A stretch of 64,000 bases of DNA. Origin: Candidatus Acinetobacter avistercoris (GTDB lineage Bacteria; Pseudomonadota; Gammaproteobacteria; Pseudomonadales; Moraxellaceae). The notes under the pieces are model-generated. The model worked only from the letters and a program-made list of their open reading frames with translations, ran no database searches and was not told where the DNA came from. How positions within the stretch are numbered: the first letter of the stretch is position 1; each line of letters opens with the position of its first letter. Both the position numbers and the translations under genes were made by a program. Below, piece after piece: positions 45,788 through 56,207 of the stretch. The stretch covers positions 21,125 through 85,124 of the forward strand of contig JAHLFF010000116.1 in NCBI GenBank assembly GCA_018883945.1. Reading direction: 5' to 3'.

Positions 45788-47842
45788 TTAATGATTTGTT
45801 TTTTGGGCGCTAGAATTTGTATCTTCCACTTCTAAAGGTTGTTTCGGTGGCCAGAAAAAATCCATAGGACGTGTAAAGAAGTGAGTGAAAACAAGTTTGG
45901 CAAGTGGTTTCCATTGTTCGAAGCGGACACGACGAGCACGAAGCGCAACGATAATCGTTAAACTAAAACTCACAAATAAGTTGGTTAAACCAATCAGTAA
46001 CACACCGAGGAAAGACACAATAATGAGTCCAATTTCAGGCGTGCCATTGATGCTCATTAAGCCTTGTATGAAGTTCGCCGATGCAAATGCAATATGACGT
46101 ATATCTAAAGGTAGGCCTAAGATAAATCCAATCGTACCCATACTGCCAAGCATGATACCAAAAATGAAATTACCCGCTAAAGCACCTAAATTTCGTTCAA
46201 TATAACCTGCAAACTTATCTAGGCGTTCTTGCCCCAAACGATTTCTAAGCTTTTGATGTGCTTTGAGTCGAGGACCGACTTTACGGTAGACAGCCATGTT
46301 GTCAAAGTAACCCGCAATAAGTCCTGAAAAGAATAAACATACACCTGCAATCGCGGCATGAGGAACCGCCAATGACGTAAATGGATTTAAGCTATGTAAT
46401 AAGTATGAGGCTTTATTGTGCGTCAGTAAGGGTTCATCGAGTCCGTACTGCCATAATAGGGTGATAAGCGCGGCAGTGGGAATCGCAATCGAGATGTTAC
46501 CCAAAATTGCGACGAACTGGGTGCGAATAATATTAATAATGAGCGCAGCAAGCTCTGCGATTTGTGTCGTCTTAGAACCTTTTCGCTGTTGCACTGTCGA
46601 GGCAAGCGCGGCAGCAGTCATGGCGGGTTGTTTGGTTGCCACTGTGAAGTGCAATACATGAATCAGCATAAAACCTAGTGAATAATTCATGCTAAACATA
46701 AAGGCTTGCATCATCGGCGCTAAGGTCAGACGCGCCGTTAATATTTTCAAAGTGGCCATGATGGCAATAATGACACCCGCACCGGCTGCGGATTTATACA
46801 TTTTTAGAAAGCCAGACTTGTCGGTGCTTACATAATGTTCACCTGTTTTACTGGCGTTCTCGGTAACTTGGAGTGCAATGAGCTCACTATTGGTTTTGAG
46901 CAATTCACGGACACTATTTTCAACATAATGCGCAGCGACTAAATCTTGAAATAACTCTGACAGTGCAAAGTATTGCGGTTTGCCTTGTTCCGTTAAAATT
47001 GTCAGCAAAAGTTCAATACGATCTAAACATTGCTCAAGCAAAGACAGCAGATAAGTCAGACTTAAACTGACCCCAATGCGTTTAGTTGCACGACGAATTT
47101 TCATCACAACATCACGACACTGATCAATCATTACCAATGCTTGGTCCGCATCAGGAGGAATGAGAATACTGACATCATCTGCTTCTCGATGCTGTTTTTT
47201 ATAAGCTTCGATGAATTCAATGATTTCTCGGTTTTGCACCAAGAAAGGCGATTCATATTCAGAAAGTTCAGGCTGTGCATTAATAAATTCTGGATATAAG
47301 CCAATACCACTAATTCGATAGGACAACACTGTGATGGCTTTGATGATGTCACGTTTGATCCCGAGCTTGGCATCGATATGACTATGATTCTGATTTAAGA
47401 CTTGAAAAAATTGAATCCATTGTTCATCTTCAATATTTTCTAACCAATATTTATCACTGCGAAAACCAAATACGCGAAAAACTAAATCTTTTAAATCCGT
47501 TTCATCTACCAGCAAGGGAAGGAAGTGTGCGCCGAGTCTTTGCCCAAATTGATTCCAAAATCCATCTAAAGATAAAATACCGCTGTCTGCATAAATACTG
47601 GTTTGTTTGTAGCGATTTATCAGCGTGACTAAATAAGCTTGAAAATAATTGGCTGCTGTAGGGGTAATCAATAATGCTTGAATCAGCGATTGAAATTTAT
47701 TTTTGATTTCTTCTGAGTTGTAACTGTCTTCAGGTCTAATTCGAGCGACCAGTTCAATGAGTAAGTTTTCATCAGGAACAGATTGAGCTTGGTCAACTTG
47801 TTCCTGCATTTTTATAAAAAGATCATTAAAATTTATATGCAT
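45788..47842 (-). CDS. Gcr-type membrane protein (annotated in relatives as site-specific recombinase)
   Basis: A 684-residue protein of the family named after the gonococcal gcr gene and annotated as site-specific recombinase. The sequence does not show a tyrosine- or serine-recombinase active site. The N-terminal half is helical and soluble; the C-terminal half has about six or seven hydrophobic helices (from residue about 358, GAGVIIAIMATLKIL, through LGVLLIGLTNLFVSFSLTIIVAL), so it is an inner-membrane protein. ATG at 47842 is preferred to an upstream TTG. It lies 18 bases after ispB and may share its transcript. Function unknown. Confidence 0.8.
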   Translation of the reverse strand: MHINFNDLFIKMQEQVDQAQSVPDENLLIELVARIRPEDSYNSEEIKNKFQSLIQALLITPTAANYFQAYLVTLINRYKQTSIYADSGILSLDGFWNQFGQRLGAHFLPLLVDETDLKDLVFRVFGFRSDKYWLENIEDEQWIQFFQVLNQNHSHIDAKLGIKRDIIKAITVLSYRISGIGLYPEFINAQPELSEYESPFLVQNREIIEFIEAYKKQHREADDVSILIPPDADQALVMIDQCRDVVMKIRRATKRIGVSLSLTYLLSLLEQCLDRIELLLTILTEQGKPQYFALSELFQDLVAAHYVENSVRELLKTNSELIALQVTENASKTGEHYVSTDKSGFLKMYKSAAGAGVIIAIMATLKILTARLTLAPMMQAFMFSMNYSLGFMLIHVLHFTVATKQPAMTAAALASTVQQRKGSKTTQIAELAALIINIIRTQFVAILGNISIAIPTAALITLLWQYGLDEPLLTHNKASYLLHSLNPFTSLAVPHAAIAGVCLFFSGLIAGYFDNMAVYRKVGPRLKAHQKLRNRLGQERLDKFAGYIERNLGALAGNFIFGIMLGSMGTIGFILGLPLDIRHIAFASANFIQGLMSINGTPEIGLIIVSFLGVLLIGLTNLFVSFSLTIIVALRARRVRFEQWKPLAKLVFTHFFTRPMDFFWPPKQPLEVEDTNSSAQKTNH

Positions 47843-47860
47843 AAGCAAGGGAGAGTCTAA

Positions 47861-48838
47861 TTATTGGATTCGGTTTAAGGCAAGTTGTGCCAAGTTATTG
47901 AGTGCTTGACGATAAATACTATCTGGCAATTGATTGAGCGCTGCTAAAGCAGCTTCAGTCTCTTCAATTGCACGTTTATGACAATATTGTAGTGCACCAG
48001 ATTGATGTACGATTTGAATAATCTGATCTAAATTCTCAGTACCACCAGACGTAATACTCTTACGAATCATTTGATGTTCTTCACCCGAGGTGTTTTTGAG
48101 TGCCGCGATAAGAGGGAGGGTCGGTTTACCCTCCATTAAATCGTCACCAATATTTTTACCTAAGGTCTCTGCATCTGAAGTGTAGTCTAAAATATCATCG
48201 ATAATTTGAAAGGCATTGCCAAAATGACCTGCATAATGACGAAGTGCTTCACGATATTCATGCTTGCCCGTCAAAATAGCAGCGCCTTCTGTGGCTAATT
48301 CAAATAAACGAGACGTTTTACCATGAATGATGTCAAGATAAGTGGCTTCATCCGTGTCTGGTTGATGTTGAGACTGTAATTGTAAAACTTCGCCTTCGGC
48401 AATTTCACAGGTGCCTGTTGAGAAATCTTTTAACAAGACCATGTTATTCAAATCTACCAAAAGATCAAAAGCACGTGAAATGAGAAAGTCGCCAACCAAA
48501 ACTGCAGTTTGGTTATTCCATCTTGCATTCGCTGTCGGACGACCACGGCGCAAGCCAGATTCATCTACTACATCATCATGAACCAAAGTGGCTGTATGTA
48601 ACATTTCAATGATGGCAGAAAGCTTTTGCGCATTTTCTAAATTTTCTTCTCCACAAGCGCGTGCTGCTAATAAACACATGATAGGACGCATACGTTTACC
48701 GCCAGCTTCCACAACATGTTTACTCACAGACATGACTAAGGCCACTTTAGAGCTGATCCCCTCATTGATTAATGCATCCATCGCAGCAAAGTCTGTGGCA
48801 ACAGGAGCGAGAATATCTTGCTTAAAATCGATGGTCAT
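47861..48838 (-). CDS. ispB: Octaprenyl/polyprenyl diphosphate synthase
   Basis: Trans-prenyltransferase that makes the isoprenoid tail of ubiquinone. The 325-residue protein has the first aspartate-rich motif in HDDVVDESGLRRGRPTAN (about 80-97) and the second in QIIDDILDYTSDAETLGKNIGDDLMEGKPTLPLI. ATG at 48838 gives MTIDFKQDILAPVATDF, the normal N-terminus; an in-frame extension to 48859 is not needed. Divergent from rplU-rpmA, an order common in gammaproteobacteria, which supports the symbol. Confidence 0.95.
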   Translation of the reverse strand: MTIDFKQDILAPVATDFAAMDALINEGISSKVALVMSVSKHVVEAGGKRMRPIMCLLAARACGEENLENAQKLSAIIEMLHTATLVHDDVVDESGLRRGRPTANARWNNQTAVLVGDFLISRAFDLLVDLNNMVLLKDFSTGTCEIAEGEVLQLQSQHQPDTDEATYLDIIHGKTSRLFELATEGAAILTGKHEYREALRHYAGHFGNAFQIIDDILDYTSDAETLGKNIGDDLMEGKPTLPLIAALKNTSGEEHQMIRKSITSGGTENLDQIIQIVHQSGALQYCHKRAIEETEAALAALNQLPDSIYRQALNNLAQLALNRIQ

Positions 48839-49256
48839 TTGAAGGGAGTCCTTATACAAATTTATTTCTATACGTGCGCTAGTGTAACAATTAACATCAT
48901 CTTATGTCGTATTTAGCAGGGATAATGTCGCTGAATTCTAATAATTTGTTTGTATTTTGCGCAAGCTTTCTCTTGCTTTGATTTCTTGTTTCAAGCATCG
49001 CCGACATAGTATCATTTTAACTTTGGCTGAATTTCATTCATTTTCATAATTTTTACTGATTAATCAATGTAACGATTGTTATCTTGCTGTGAAATGTAAG
49101 ATTTGATCGCTATTACTGAACTTTAAGATAAAATACCTTGTTGTTTATTTAATTATCACTTAAAATCCATGCCCTTGAATAACCCCCAGTGGCGAGCGTA
49201 TTAAGAACGATATATTCCTTTATCGTCACGTCGACACGGGTATGTTGGAGTACGTT
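48839..49256. other. 418-bp intergenic region between ispB and rplU
   Basis: Holds both promoters and a long rplU leader. The leader contains a hairpin ACGATA/TATCGT (49207-49226) ending 30 bases before the rplU ATG. No other gene is supported. Confidence 0.55.
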
Positions 49257-49568
49257 ATGTACGCAGTAATCCAAAGCGGTGGTAAACAGCACCGTGTTGT
49301 AGAGGGTGAAACCCTTAAAGTTGAGTTATTGAAAGCAGAAACTGGTGCTACTATTACGTTTGATGACGTATTAATGTTAGTGAACGGTGAAAGCATTCAA
49401 ATTGGTGCTCCAGTTGTTGCTGGTGCTACTGTAACTGCTGAAGTAGTTAGCCACGGTCGTCACGACAAAATCCGTATTGTTAAAATGCGTCGTCGTAAGC
49501 ACTACCGTAAACAACAAGGTCACCGTCAATGGTTTACCGAGTTGAAAATTACGACTATTTCAGGCTAA
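49257..49568 (+). CDS. rplU: 50S ribosomal protein L21
   Basis: Ribosomal large-subunit protein of 103 residues, starting [23 protein letters not shown] and ending with the basic segment [23 protein letters not shown], both characteristic. GGAG eight bases before the ATG decides this start over an in-frame TTG at 49242. Cotranscribed with rpmA 18 bases downstream. Confidence 0.98.
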   Translation: MYAVIQSGGKQHRVVEGETLKVELLKAETGATITFDDVLMLVNGESIQIGAPVVAGATVTAEVVSHGRHDKIRIVKMRRRKHYRKQQGHRQWFTELKITTISG

Positions 49569-49586
49569 TTACGAGGATTTTGAAAC

Positions 49587-49844
49587 ATGGCTACTAAAAA
49601 AGCTGGTGGATCGACACGTAACGGTCGTGACTCGAACCCTAAAATGTTAGGCGTTAAAATGTTTGGTGGTCAAGCTGTGACTGCTGGTAATATCATCGTT
49701 CGTCAACGTGGTACTGAATTCCACGCTGGTCCAAACGTTGGTATGGGCCGTGACCATACTTTATTTGCTACCGCTGATGGCGTGATCAAATTTGAAGTTA
49801 AAGGTCAATTTGGCCGTCGTTATGTATCTGTTGAAGCTGTATAA
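49587..49844 (+). CDS. rpmA: 50S ribosomal protein L27
   Basis: An 85-residue protein of the large subunit, near the peptidyl-transferase centre. The start [28 protein letters not shown] is the standard mature-type N-terminus; the Firmicutes-style cleaved extension is absent. GAGG-type ribosome site is present. Ends the rplU-rpmA operon before a strong terminator. The usual downstream gene obgE is not here. Confidence 0.98.
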   Translation: MATKKAGGSTRNGRDSNPKMLGVKMFGGQAVTAGNIIVRQRGTEFHAGPNVGMGRDHTLFATADGVIKFEVKGQFGRRYVSVEAV

Positions 49845-49863
49845 GTTTTAAGAGACATAACTC

Positions 49864-49894
49864 AAAAAAGCTCACATTTATTGTGAGCTTTTTT
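49864..49894 (+). terminator. Intrinsic terminator of rplU-rpmA
   Basis: Stem AAAAGCTCACA/TGTGAGCTTTT with a TTTAT loop and T-run. Confidence 0.92.
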
Positions 49895-50085
49895 ATTGCT
49901 ACACAGTTGATGTGGTTCAATAAAAAATGAGTACGAATGATCTTCATCATGATGTAGCTTTTTCTACAAAAATAGTGAATAACAATACAAATCTTCTTAT
50001 TTTCTCGATTATTGCATTAAATAAATGGTTTAAGATAATTCATCTCGCACATTGCGATGATGCAAATTTATAAAAAGGTGAAATA

Positions 50086-50784
50086 ATGGATATGCTTCGT
50101 AAAACGATCGGTGCCGTAGCAATTAGTGCGGCTATGCTTGCACCAGTCATCAGCACTAATGTTTTGGCAGCAACGACTGCCGCAACGGAGCAACAAGCCA
50201 CAGCCAATTTAATTCAACAATTAAATGGGATTAAAAGTTTATCTGCTAATTTTGAGCAAACCACGAAAGCAACATCAGGATCGAAAGCTCCACAAAAGAA
50301 AGGCCTGAGTGCACAACATATGAATCAGACCTTCAAAGGGGTGATGAATGTGGCGCGACCGGGTAAATTTTATTGGGAAACCACATCTCCTTCAAAGCAA
50401 ACCATTGTAACTACAGGTAAGATGATTTGGATTTATGATCCAGATTTAAAACAGGCGATTCGTCAAAACCTAGATGAGCAAGTAGCGAACACACCTGCTT
50501 TATTGTTGTCAGGCAATACCAGTCAGATTATGCAGTCTTATCGTGTTACCCAGCCGAATAAAGGAAAAACGTATTACACGTTGTTTCCAAAGCAAAGTGA
50601 TGGTGCTTTCCAAAGTTTAACCATTAGTTTTGGAGCGAATAAGGCACCAAGCTTAATGATCTTGGAAGACTCATTGGGGCAAACGACCCAGATTCGCTTT
50701 ACTGATGTGAAAGTGAATCCAAACTTACCAAATTCGATCTTTGATTTTACGCCGCCTAAAGGCACCGACATTATTGATCAATAA
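50086..50784 (+). CDS. lolA: Outer-membrane lipoprotein carrier protein LolA
   Basis: Periplasmic chaperone that carries lipoproteins from the LolCDE complex to LolB on the outer membrane. A signal peptide (about residues 1-28, ending NVLAAT) is followed by the LolA half-barrel, with SANFEQTTKATSG (about 55-67), a Lys/Gln-rich insertion, GVMNVARPGKFYWETTSPSKQTIVTTGKMIWIYDPDLKQAI (about 85-125) and the C-terminal NSIFDFTPPKGTDII. ATG follows AGGTGA. Length of 232 residues is slightly above the usual 205 because of the insertion. Confidence 0.93.
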   Translation: MDMLRKTIGAVAISAAMLAPVISTNVLAATTAATEQQATANLIQQLNGIKSLSANFEQTTKATSGSKAPQKKGLSAQHMNQTFKGVMNVARPGKFYWETTSPSKQTIVTTGKMIWIYDPDLKQAIRQNLDEQVANTPALLLSGNTSQIMQSYRVTQPNKGKTYYTLFPKQSDGAFQSLTISFGANKAPSLMILEDSLGQTTQIRFTDVKVNPNLPNSIFDFTPPKGTDIIDQ

Positions 50785-50789
50785 ATTTT

Positions 50790-50828
50790 TTGATCAGGCT
50801 CTTTGATCAAGCTTAGTGATCAGGCTCA
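50790..50828. repeat. 13-bp tandem repeat, three copies
   Basis: TTGATCAGGCTCT, TTGATCAAGCTTA and GTGATCAGGCTCA follow each other directly; each contains the TGATCA palindrome. Confidence 0.75.
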
Positions 50829-50843
50829 AAATGAAGCGAGTTT

Positions 50844-50895
50844 GAAAGGTTGAAGCAAGATTGAAAGATGAAAGATTGAAGCGAGATTGAAAGAT
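50844..50895. repeat. 26-bp tandem duplication
   Basis: Two directly adjacent 26-bp units (50844-50869 and 50870-50895) starting GAAAG(G/A)TTGAAGC differ at only two positions. Confidence 0.85.
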
Positions 50896-50964
50896 GAAAC
50901 ATAAAAGATAATCAAATGTATTTTAAATAGGACGCTAAAGATATTTAAGTGTCATATTTTGACT

Positions 50965-50993
50965 AAAAAAGCAGCCTTAAGGCTGCTTTTTTT
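50965..50993 (+). terminator. Intrinsic terminator downstream of lolA
   Basis: Stem AAAAGCAGCC/GGCTGCTTTT with TTAA loop and T-run, about 180 bases after the stop, beyond the tandem repeats. Confidence 0.88.
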
Positions 50994-51157
50994 GAACTTA
51001 TAGAATCTGAAATTCATTGAACTTTTATATAGCATACGGATTTTTGAATGGTATTTGAATTGAAATAGAAGTAGACCAATCCGATACAAATTTGATTGAA
51101 AAGTCACGAACAGACTTTGTATAGTAATCAAAATGATTAAATGAAATAGTGAACAAT

Positions 51158-51964
51158 ATGAAGGCTTATTTAACTCAAAAGAACTCGCCAGTGATTAATA
51201 TTCTAATGCTTTCGTCTGTATTATTTTTAACAGCATGCCAGCCTAAAGGAGCAGATCAGGATAAAGCATCTCAAGACACCAGTGCAGTGGCAAAAACGGA
51301 TCAATGGGTTGCATCAAAAACAGTTGCGTTTACTGTAACACAGACGGAATCCTGTGATGCTGGGGAGTGCACGAAGTATGATTTACAAACGGTGGAAACT
51401 AATTATCCGTGGATTAATGAATACTTTATAGAACGTATTAAAAAGACTGTTCCATTGGCATTTCAAGCGGATAAAAACTCAGCCGCATCTGAAGCGGTAG
51501 TTGCATCTAAAACAACTGATGAAAAGAATTTAGGTGAGTCTTCGGTTGTGATTCGTTTTATTGGACAAAATCAAAATTTGGCAACATTTGAAATGCTGAG
51601 CTATACCTATAATGCAGGTGCAGCACACGGTATGTATCATAAAGAGTATGTAAATTTTGATTTGAAAAGCAAAAAACGAATTGCTTTGCAGGACTTAATT
51701 GTTGCGGGCACAGAGAAGAAATTAATCGAAGCTTTATATCGTAATAATATGATGTGGTTAGATGATCATTCGATTGAGCAAGCTAAATTACAGTTGAGCG
51801 ATAATTTCTATTACGGTGCGAACGGAATTGTATTTGTTTATCCGCTGTATGACTTGGCTTCATATGCAGAGGGTATGTCTGAGTTAACGTTGCCTTATCA
51901 ATCAACAGCAGGCTTGATTAATGCTGGATATTTACCCAATTTACCGCAATATAAAACTGAATAG
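51158..51964 (+). CDS. DUF3298/DUF4163-type (RsiV-like) lipoprotein
   Basis: A 268-residue lipoprotein: signal with lipobox LSSVLFLTACQ (Cys about 27). The C-terminal half matches the DUF3298 pattern (YTYNAGAAHGMYHKEYVNFDLKSKKRIALQDLIVAG), with the preceding DUF4163-like part around VNEYFIERIKKTVPLAFQ. In Bacillus the domain occurs in RsiV, a lysozyme-binding anti-sigma factor; in Gram-negative bacteria lysozyme or cell-wall binding is only inferred. ATG at 51158 is preferred to a GTG three codons upstream. Stands alone before serS. Confidence 0.8.
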   Translation: MKAYLTQKNSPVINILMLSSVLFLTACQPKGADQDKASQDTSAVAKTDQWVASKTVAFTVTQTESCDAGECTKYDLQTVETNYPWINEYFIERIKKTVPLAFQADKNSAASEAVVASKTTDEKNLGESSVVIRFIGQNQNLATFEMLSYTYNAGAAHGMYHKEYVNFDLKSKKRIALQDLIVAGTEKKLIEALYRNNMMWLDDHSIEQAKLQLSDNFYYGANGIVFVYPLYDLASYAEGMSELTLPYQSTAGLINAGYLPNLPQYKTE

Positions 51965-52065
51965 GTTTGTCTGAATTTAGCCCAATCAATATTTCTGTCG
52001 TTTTGCTTAAAATTTGCTGTATTAAGGCACAGCTGAAAGCGGAGTGACTGTATTTTTTGGGCTGA

Positions 52066-53382
<1,317 letters not shown>

Positions 53383-53512
53383 TTAGTCGTTATATTAGTC
53401 GTTCATTAAGTCCTAAACTCGTTATCTAGATGTAAGTCATGAACCACTCATCTAGATACTTTTGAGCATAAAAATTGCTTGAGACAATCAGATCTTAATA
53501 TTGAGGTAATTC

Positions 53513-54889
53513 GTGGATATTTTTCCAATCTCTTTAAAGTTGCAACAGCAACCTTGTCTGATTGTCGGTGGTGGACGTATTGCTTATCGGAAAGCGCTAC
53601 TTTTATCAAAAGCAGGAGCAATCATTCATGTGGTTGCCCCTGAGATTGATGCTGCTTTACTTGAGTTGGTAAAGACCTCTCAAGGACGATATGTTCAGTC
53701 CATATTTAATTCAGAAATTAATTTACGCGACTATCGTTTGGTGATTGCTGCAACAGATGATCCCGCAACCAATAAAGCGGTATTTGAGGCATGTGAAGCA
53801 GATAAAATTTTAGTCAATAGCGTGGATGATATTCCGCATTGCCGTTTTATGGTGCCCGCGATTATTGACCGCTCACCGCTGATTATATCGGTGGCAAGCA
53901 ATGGTACATCTCCTGTATTGTCGCGTCAGATTCGAACTCAGCTTGAATCCACTATTCCGCATGGAATGGGGAGATTGGCTGCTTTTTCTGGAAAATGGCG
54001 CCATGCTGTTAAAGCCAAAATAGTTAATCCAGATGAGCGACGTATTTTTTGGGAAGATTTGTATGCAAGTCGCCTGAAAGAGCAGGTGTTCAACAATAAT
54101 ATGCAAGAAGCAGATCGCTTAATTGAACAAGCTTTAATGGAATGGTCGACGCCAAAAGGTGAAGTGTATTTAGTCGGTGCAGGTCCAGGTGATCCAGAAT
54201 TACTGACGTTAAAAGCACTGCGTTTAATGCAACAAGCGGATGTGGTCATTTATGATCGCTTGGTCTCTGAACCGATTTTGAACTTATGCCGCCGTGATGC
54301 AGAAAAAATTTATGTCGGTAAAGAGCGTTCTAACCATTCCGTTCCTCAAGATGGAATTAATGCTTTATTGGTGGACTATGCCAAGCAAGGTAAACGTGTT
54401 TGTCGTTTAAAAGGCGGTGATCCGTTTATTTTTGGTCGCGGTGGTGAAGAAATCCAAGAACTCTATGAAGCTGGTGTGGCATTTCAAGTGGTTCCTGGGA
54501 TTACTGCTGCATCAGGCTGTTCTGCTTATGCAGGCATTCCACTCACGCATCGTGATTACGCGCAAAGTGTACGTTTTTTAACGGGACACTTAAAAGAAGG
54601 GTCTCCTGAGTTGCCTTGGCATGAATTGGTTTATGAACATCAGACACTGGTTTTATATATGGGTTTGGTGGGCTTAGAAAAAATTTGTGCACGTTTGATT
54701 GAACATGGTCAACGTGCAGATATGCCGGTTGCGCTCATTTCCAAAGGCACGACACCTGAACAAAAAGTCGTGGTTGGAACATTGGCTGATATTGCTTCCA
54801 AAGTGGCAGAACATCATATTCGAGCGCCGACACTGACCATTATTGGTGAAGTGGTAAAATTGCGCGAACAATTACAATGGCAGGGCTAA
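53513..54889 (+). CDS. cysG: Siroheme synthase (trifunctional)
   Basis: Makes siroheme, the cofactor of sulfite and nitrite reductases, from uroporphyrinogen III. The 458-residue protein fuses an N-terminal precorrin-2 dehydrogenase/ferrochelatase (CLIVGGGRIAYRKALLLSKAGA, about 15-36; to about 205) to a C-terminal uroporphyrin-III C-methyltransferase (VYLVGAGPGDPELLTLKALRLMQQADVVIYDRL, about 217-250, and PGITAASGCSAYAGIPLTHRD). GTG start follows GAGGTAATTC. It complements cysD/cysN elsewhere in this window in sulfate assimilation. trmL follows 35 bases later. Confidence 0.96.
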   Translation: MDIFPISLKLQQQPCLIVGGGRIAYRKALLLSKAGAIIHVVAPEIDAALLELVKTSQGRYVQSIFNSEINLRDYRLVIAATDDPATNKAVFEACEADKILVNSVDDIPHCRFMVPAIIDRSPLIISVASNGTSPVLSRQIRTQLESTIPHGMGRLAAFSGKWRHAVKAKIVNPDERRIFWEDLYASRLKEQVFNNNMQEADRLIEQALMEWSTPKGEVYLVGAGPGDPELLTLKALRLMQQADVVIYDRLVSEPILNLCRRDAEKIYVGKERSNHSVPQDGINALLVDYAKQGKRVCRLKGGDPFIFGRGGEEIQELYEAGVAFQVVPGITAASGCSAYAGIPLTHRDYAQSVRFLTGHLKEGSPELPWHELVYEHQTLVLYMGLVGLEKICARLIEHGQRADMPVALISKGTTPEQKVVVGTLADIASKVAEHHIRAPTLTIIGEVVKLREQLQWQG

Positions 54890-54924
54890 GTGCTTTGTCA
54901 TAACCTTTAAAGAAGAGATCTCCC

Positions 54925-55404
54925 GTGATTCATGTGGTTTTGTACGAGCCTGAAATTCCTGCAAATACAGGTAATATCATTCGTTTATGTGCCAATACTG
55001 GTGCGCAGCTTCATTTGGTTAAGCCGCTGGGTTTTGAACTGGATGATAAAAAATTAAGACGTGCGGGTTTGGATTATCACGAATGGGCACACATGAAAGT
55101 TTGGGAAAATTTTGATGAATGTGTGGCGCATTTGGCTGAGCAGGGGATTGGTTTAGATGCGATTTATCCGCTTACGACCAAAGGTAGTGAAACACCTCAT
55201 ACTTCAAATTTAAATCGTTCTGTGGCTTTGTTAATGGGCCCAGAAACGCGTGGTTTGCCTGAACAGGTGCGAATGATGTTTCCACAACAACACTGGATTC
55301 GTTTGCCGATGGCAGCAGATTCACGAAGTTTGAACTTATCAAATGCAACTGCAGTGATTGTGTACGAAGCATGGCGTCAGCAAGGCTTTAAAGAATTGGT
55401 TTAA
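54925..55404 (+). CDS. trmL: tRNA (cytidine/uridine-34 2'-O)-methyltransferase
   Basis: SPOUT methyltransferase of 159 residues that modifies the wobble base of tRNA-Leu. The knotted SAM-binding site is seen in [14 protein letters not shown] and [28 protein letters not shown] near the C-terminus; the N-terminus [37 protein letters not shown] is characteristic of TrmL. GTG start with a purine-rich AAGAGAT upstream. Close after cysG on the same strand; a strong terminator follows. Confidence 0.95.
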   Translation: MIHVVLYEPEIPANTGNIIRLCANTGAQLHLVKPLGFELDDKKLRRAGLDYHEWAHMKVWENFDECVAHLAEQGIGLDAIYPLTTKGSETPHTSNLNRSVALLMGPETRGLPEQVRMMFPQQHWIRLPMAADSRSLNLSNATAVIVYEAWRQQGFKELV

Positions 55405-55450
55405 TTTTTAACTGTATAAATTTTCAATTTGTATTCATTACTGCATAATT

Positions 55451-55477
55451 AAAGCCACTGAGAAGTGGCTTTTTTTG
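55451..55477 (+). terminator. Intrinsic terminator of trmL
   Basis: Stem AAAGCCACT/AGTGGCTTT with a GAG-A loop and seven T; nearly the same stem as the lysS terminator. Confidence 0.92.
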
Positions 55478-55554
55478 TAATAAAAATCAATAAACGCTTC
55501 ATATCATGGCGAATATTGGTTATAAAAAATAAATGTTGAGTTAGATGTATAACA

Positions 55555-56112
55555 ATGCAAAATTTATTCAATCAAGAAAAACTGAAATCCTCTGTAATAC
55601 CTTTAATTATTTTGACCAGCATGGTGATAGCTATGCCGAGTTATGCTGAGGATTCATTGGAATTAAAAAATCAAAAAAGCAGTGAAAAAATCGAATCTAA
55701 GACAGTGTCAGAAAACAATCTACCTAAAACAGATACAGGATCTCAAGCTCAAAATTCAAAAGACATTGCTGTTGATGTACGGCCTTTAACGCAAGCTGAA
55801 ATTCGACAGGGGCTTCAGAATATGCATCAGCGTCTGATCTCTAGCATCGAGATCTGGGGCAATAGTTTGAAGCCTGAAGACTTTGAACGTAGTTGGAGAG
55901 GCCGGCTGTTAAATAAAACCAAACGACAAGAAGTATGTGGGATTTATCAAAAGATCGTCAATGATACTTATCAATTGGCTCTTACAAATAAAGCTCGATT
56001 AAGTCTACAGGACCAAAAGGTCTTGGCTGATCGTAATGTTTTTATTCAAAATTTAGGCTTTAAAGACAATATTGTGGATACCCAAATGGGATTTAACTGC
56101 CGAATTAAATAA
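55555..56112 (+). CDS. Small exported hypothetical protein
   Basis: A 185-residue protein of no family I recognise. A hydrophobic N-terminal segment (about 15-29, VIPLIILTSMVIAMPSYA) ends with a good signal-peptidase site (SYA), then a polar Lys/Ser/Gln linker (about 33-75) and a C-terminal helical domain with LTQAEIRQGLQNMHQRLISSIEIWGNSLKPEDFERSWRG and two cysteines (about C128, C183). Likely periplasmic. It stands between the trmL terminator and a bidirectional terminator, transcribed on its own. Confidence 0.7.
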   Translation: MQNLFNQEKLKSSVIPLIILTSMVIAMPSYAEDSLELKNQKSSEKIESKTVSENNLPKTDTGSQAQNSKDIAVDVRPLTQAEIRQGLQNMHQRLISSIEIWGNSLKPEDFERSWRGRLLNKTKRQEVCGIYQKIVNDTYQLALTNKARLSLQDQKVLADRNVFIQNLGFKDNIVDTQMGFNCRIK

Positions 56113-56169
56113 TGATTATGAAGATCAGCGTGTCTGAGAAAAAGCTAAATTGAAACGTTAATAAGAAAT

Positions 56170-56194
56170 AAAAAGGCGCCTAAAGCGCCTTTTT
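56170..56194. terminator. Bidirectional terminator between convergent genes
   Basis: Stem AAAAAGGCGC/GCGCCTTTTT with CTAAA loop, serving the exported hypothetical gene and the APC permease gene. Confidence 0.92.
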
Positions 56195-56207
56195 ATTCAT
56201 CATTAGA

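Larger units (their letters stand above)
50785..51157. other. 373-bp intergenic region downstream of lolA
   Basis: Holds two adjacent tandem repeats (50790-50828 and 50844-50895), the lolA terminator, and the promoter side of the next gene. No gene is supported. Confidence 0.6.
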
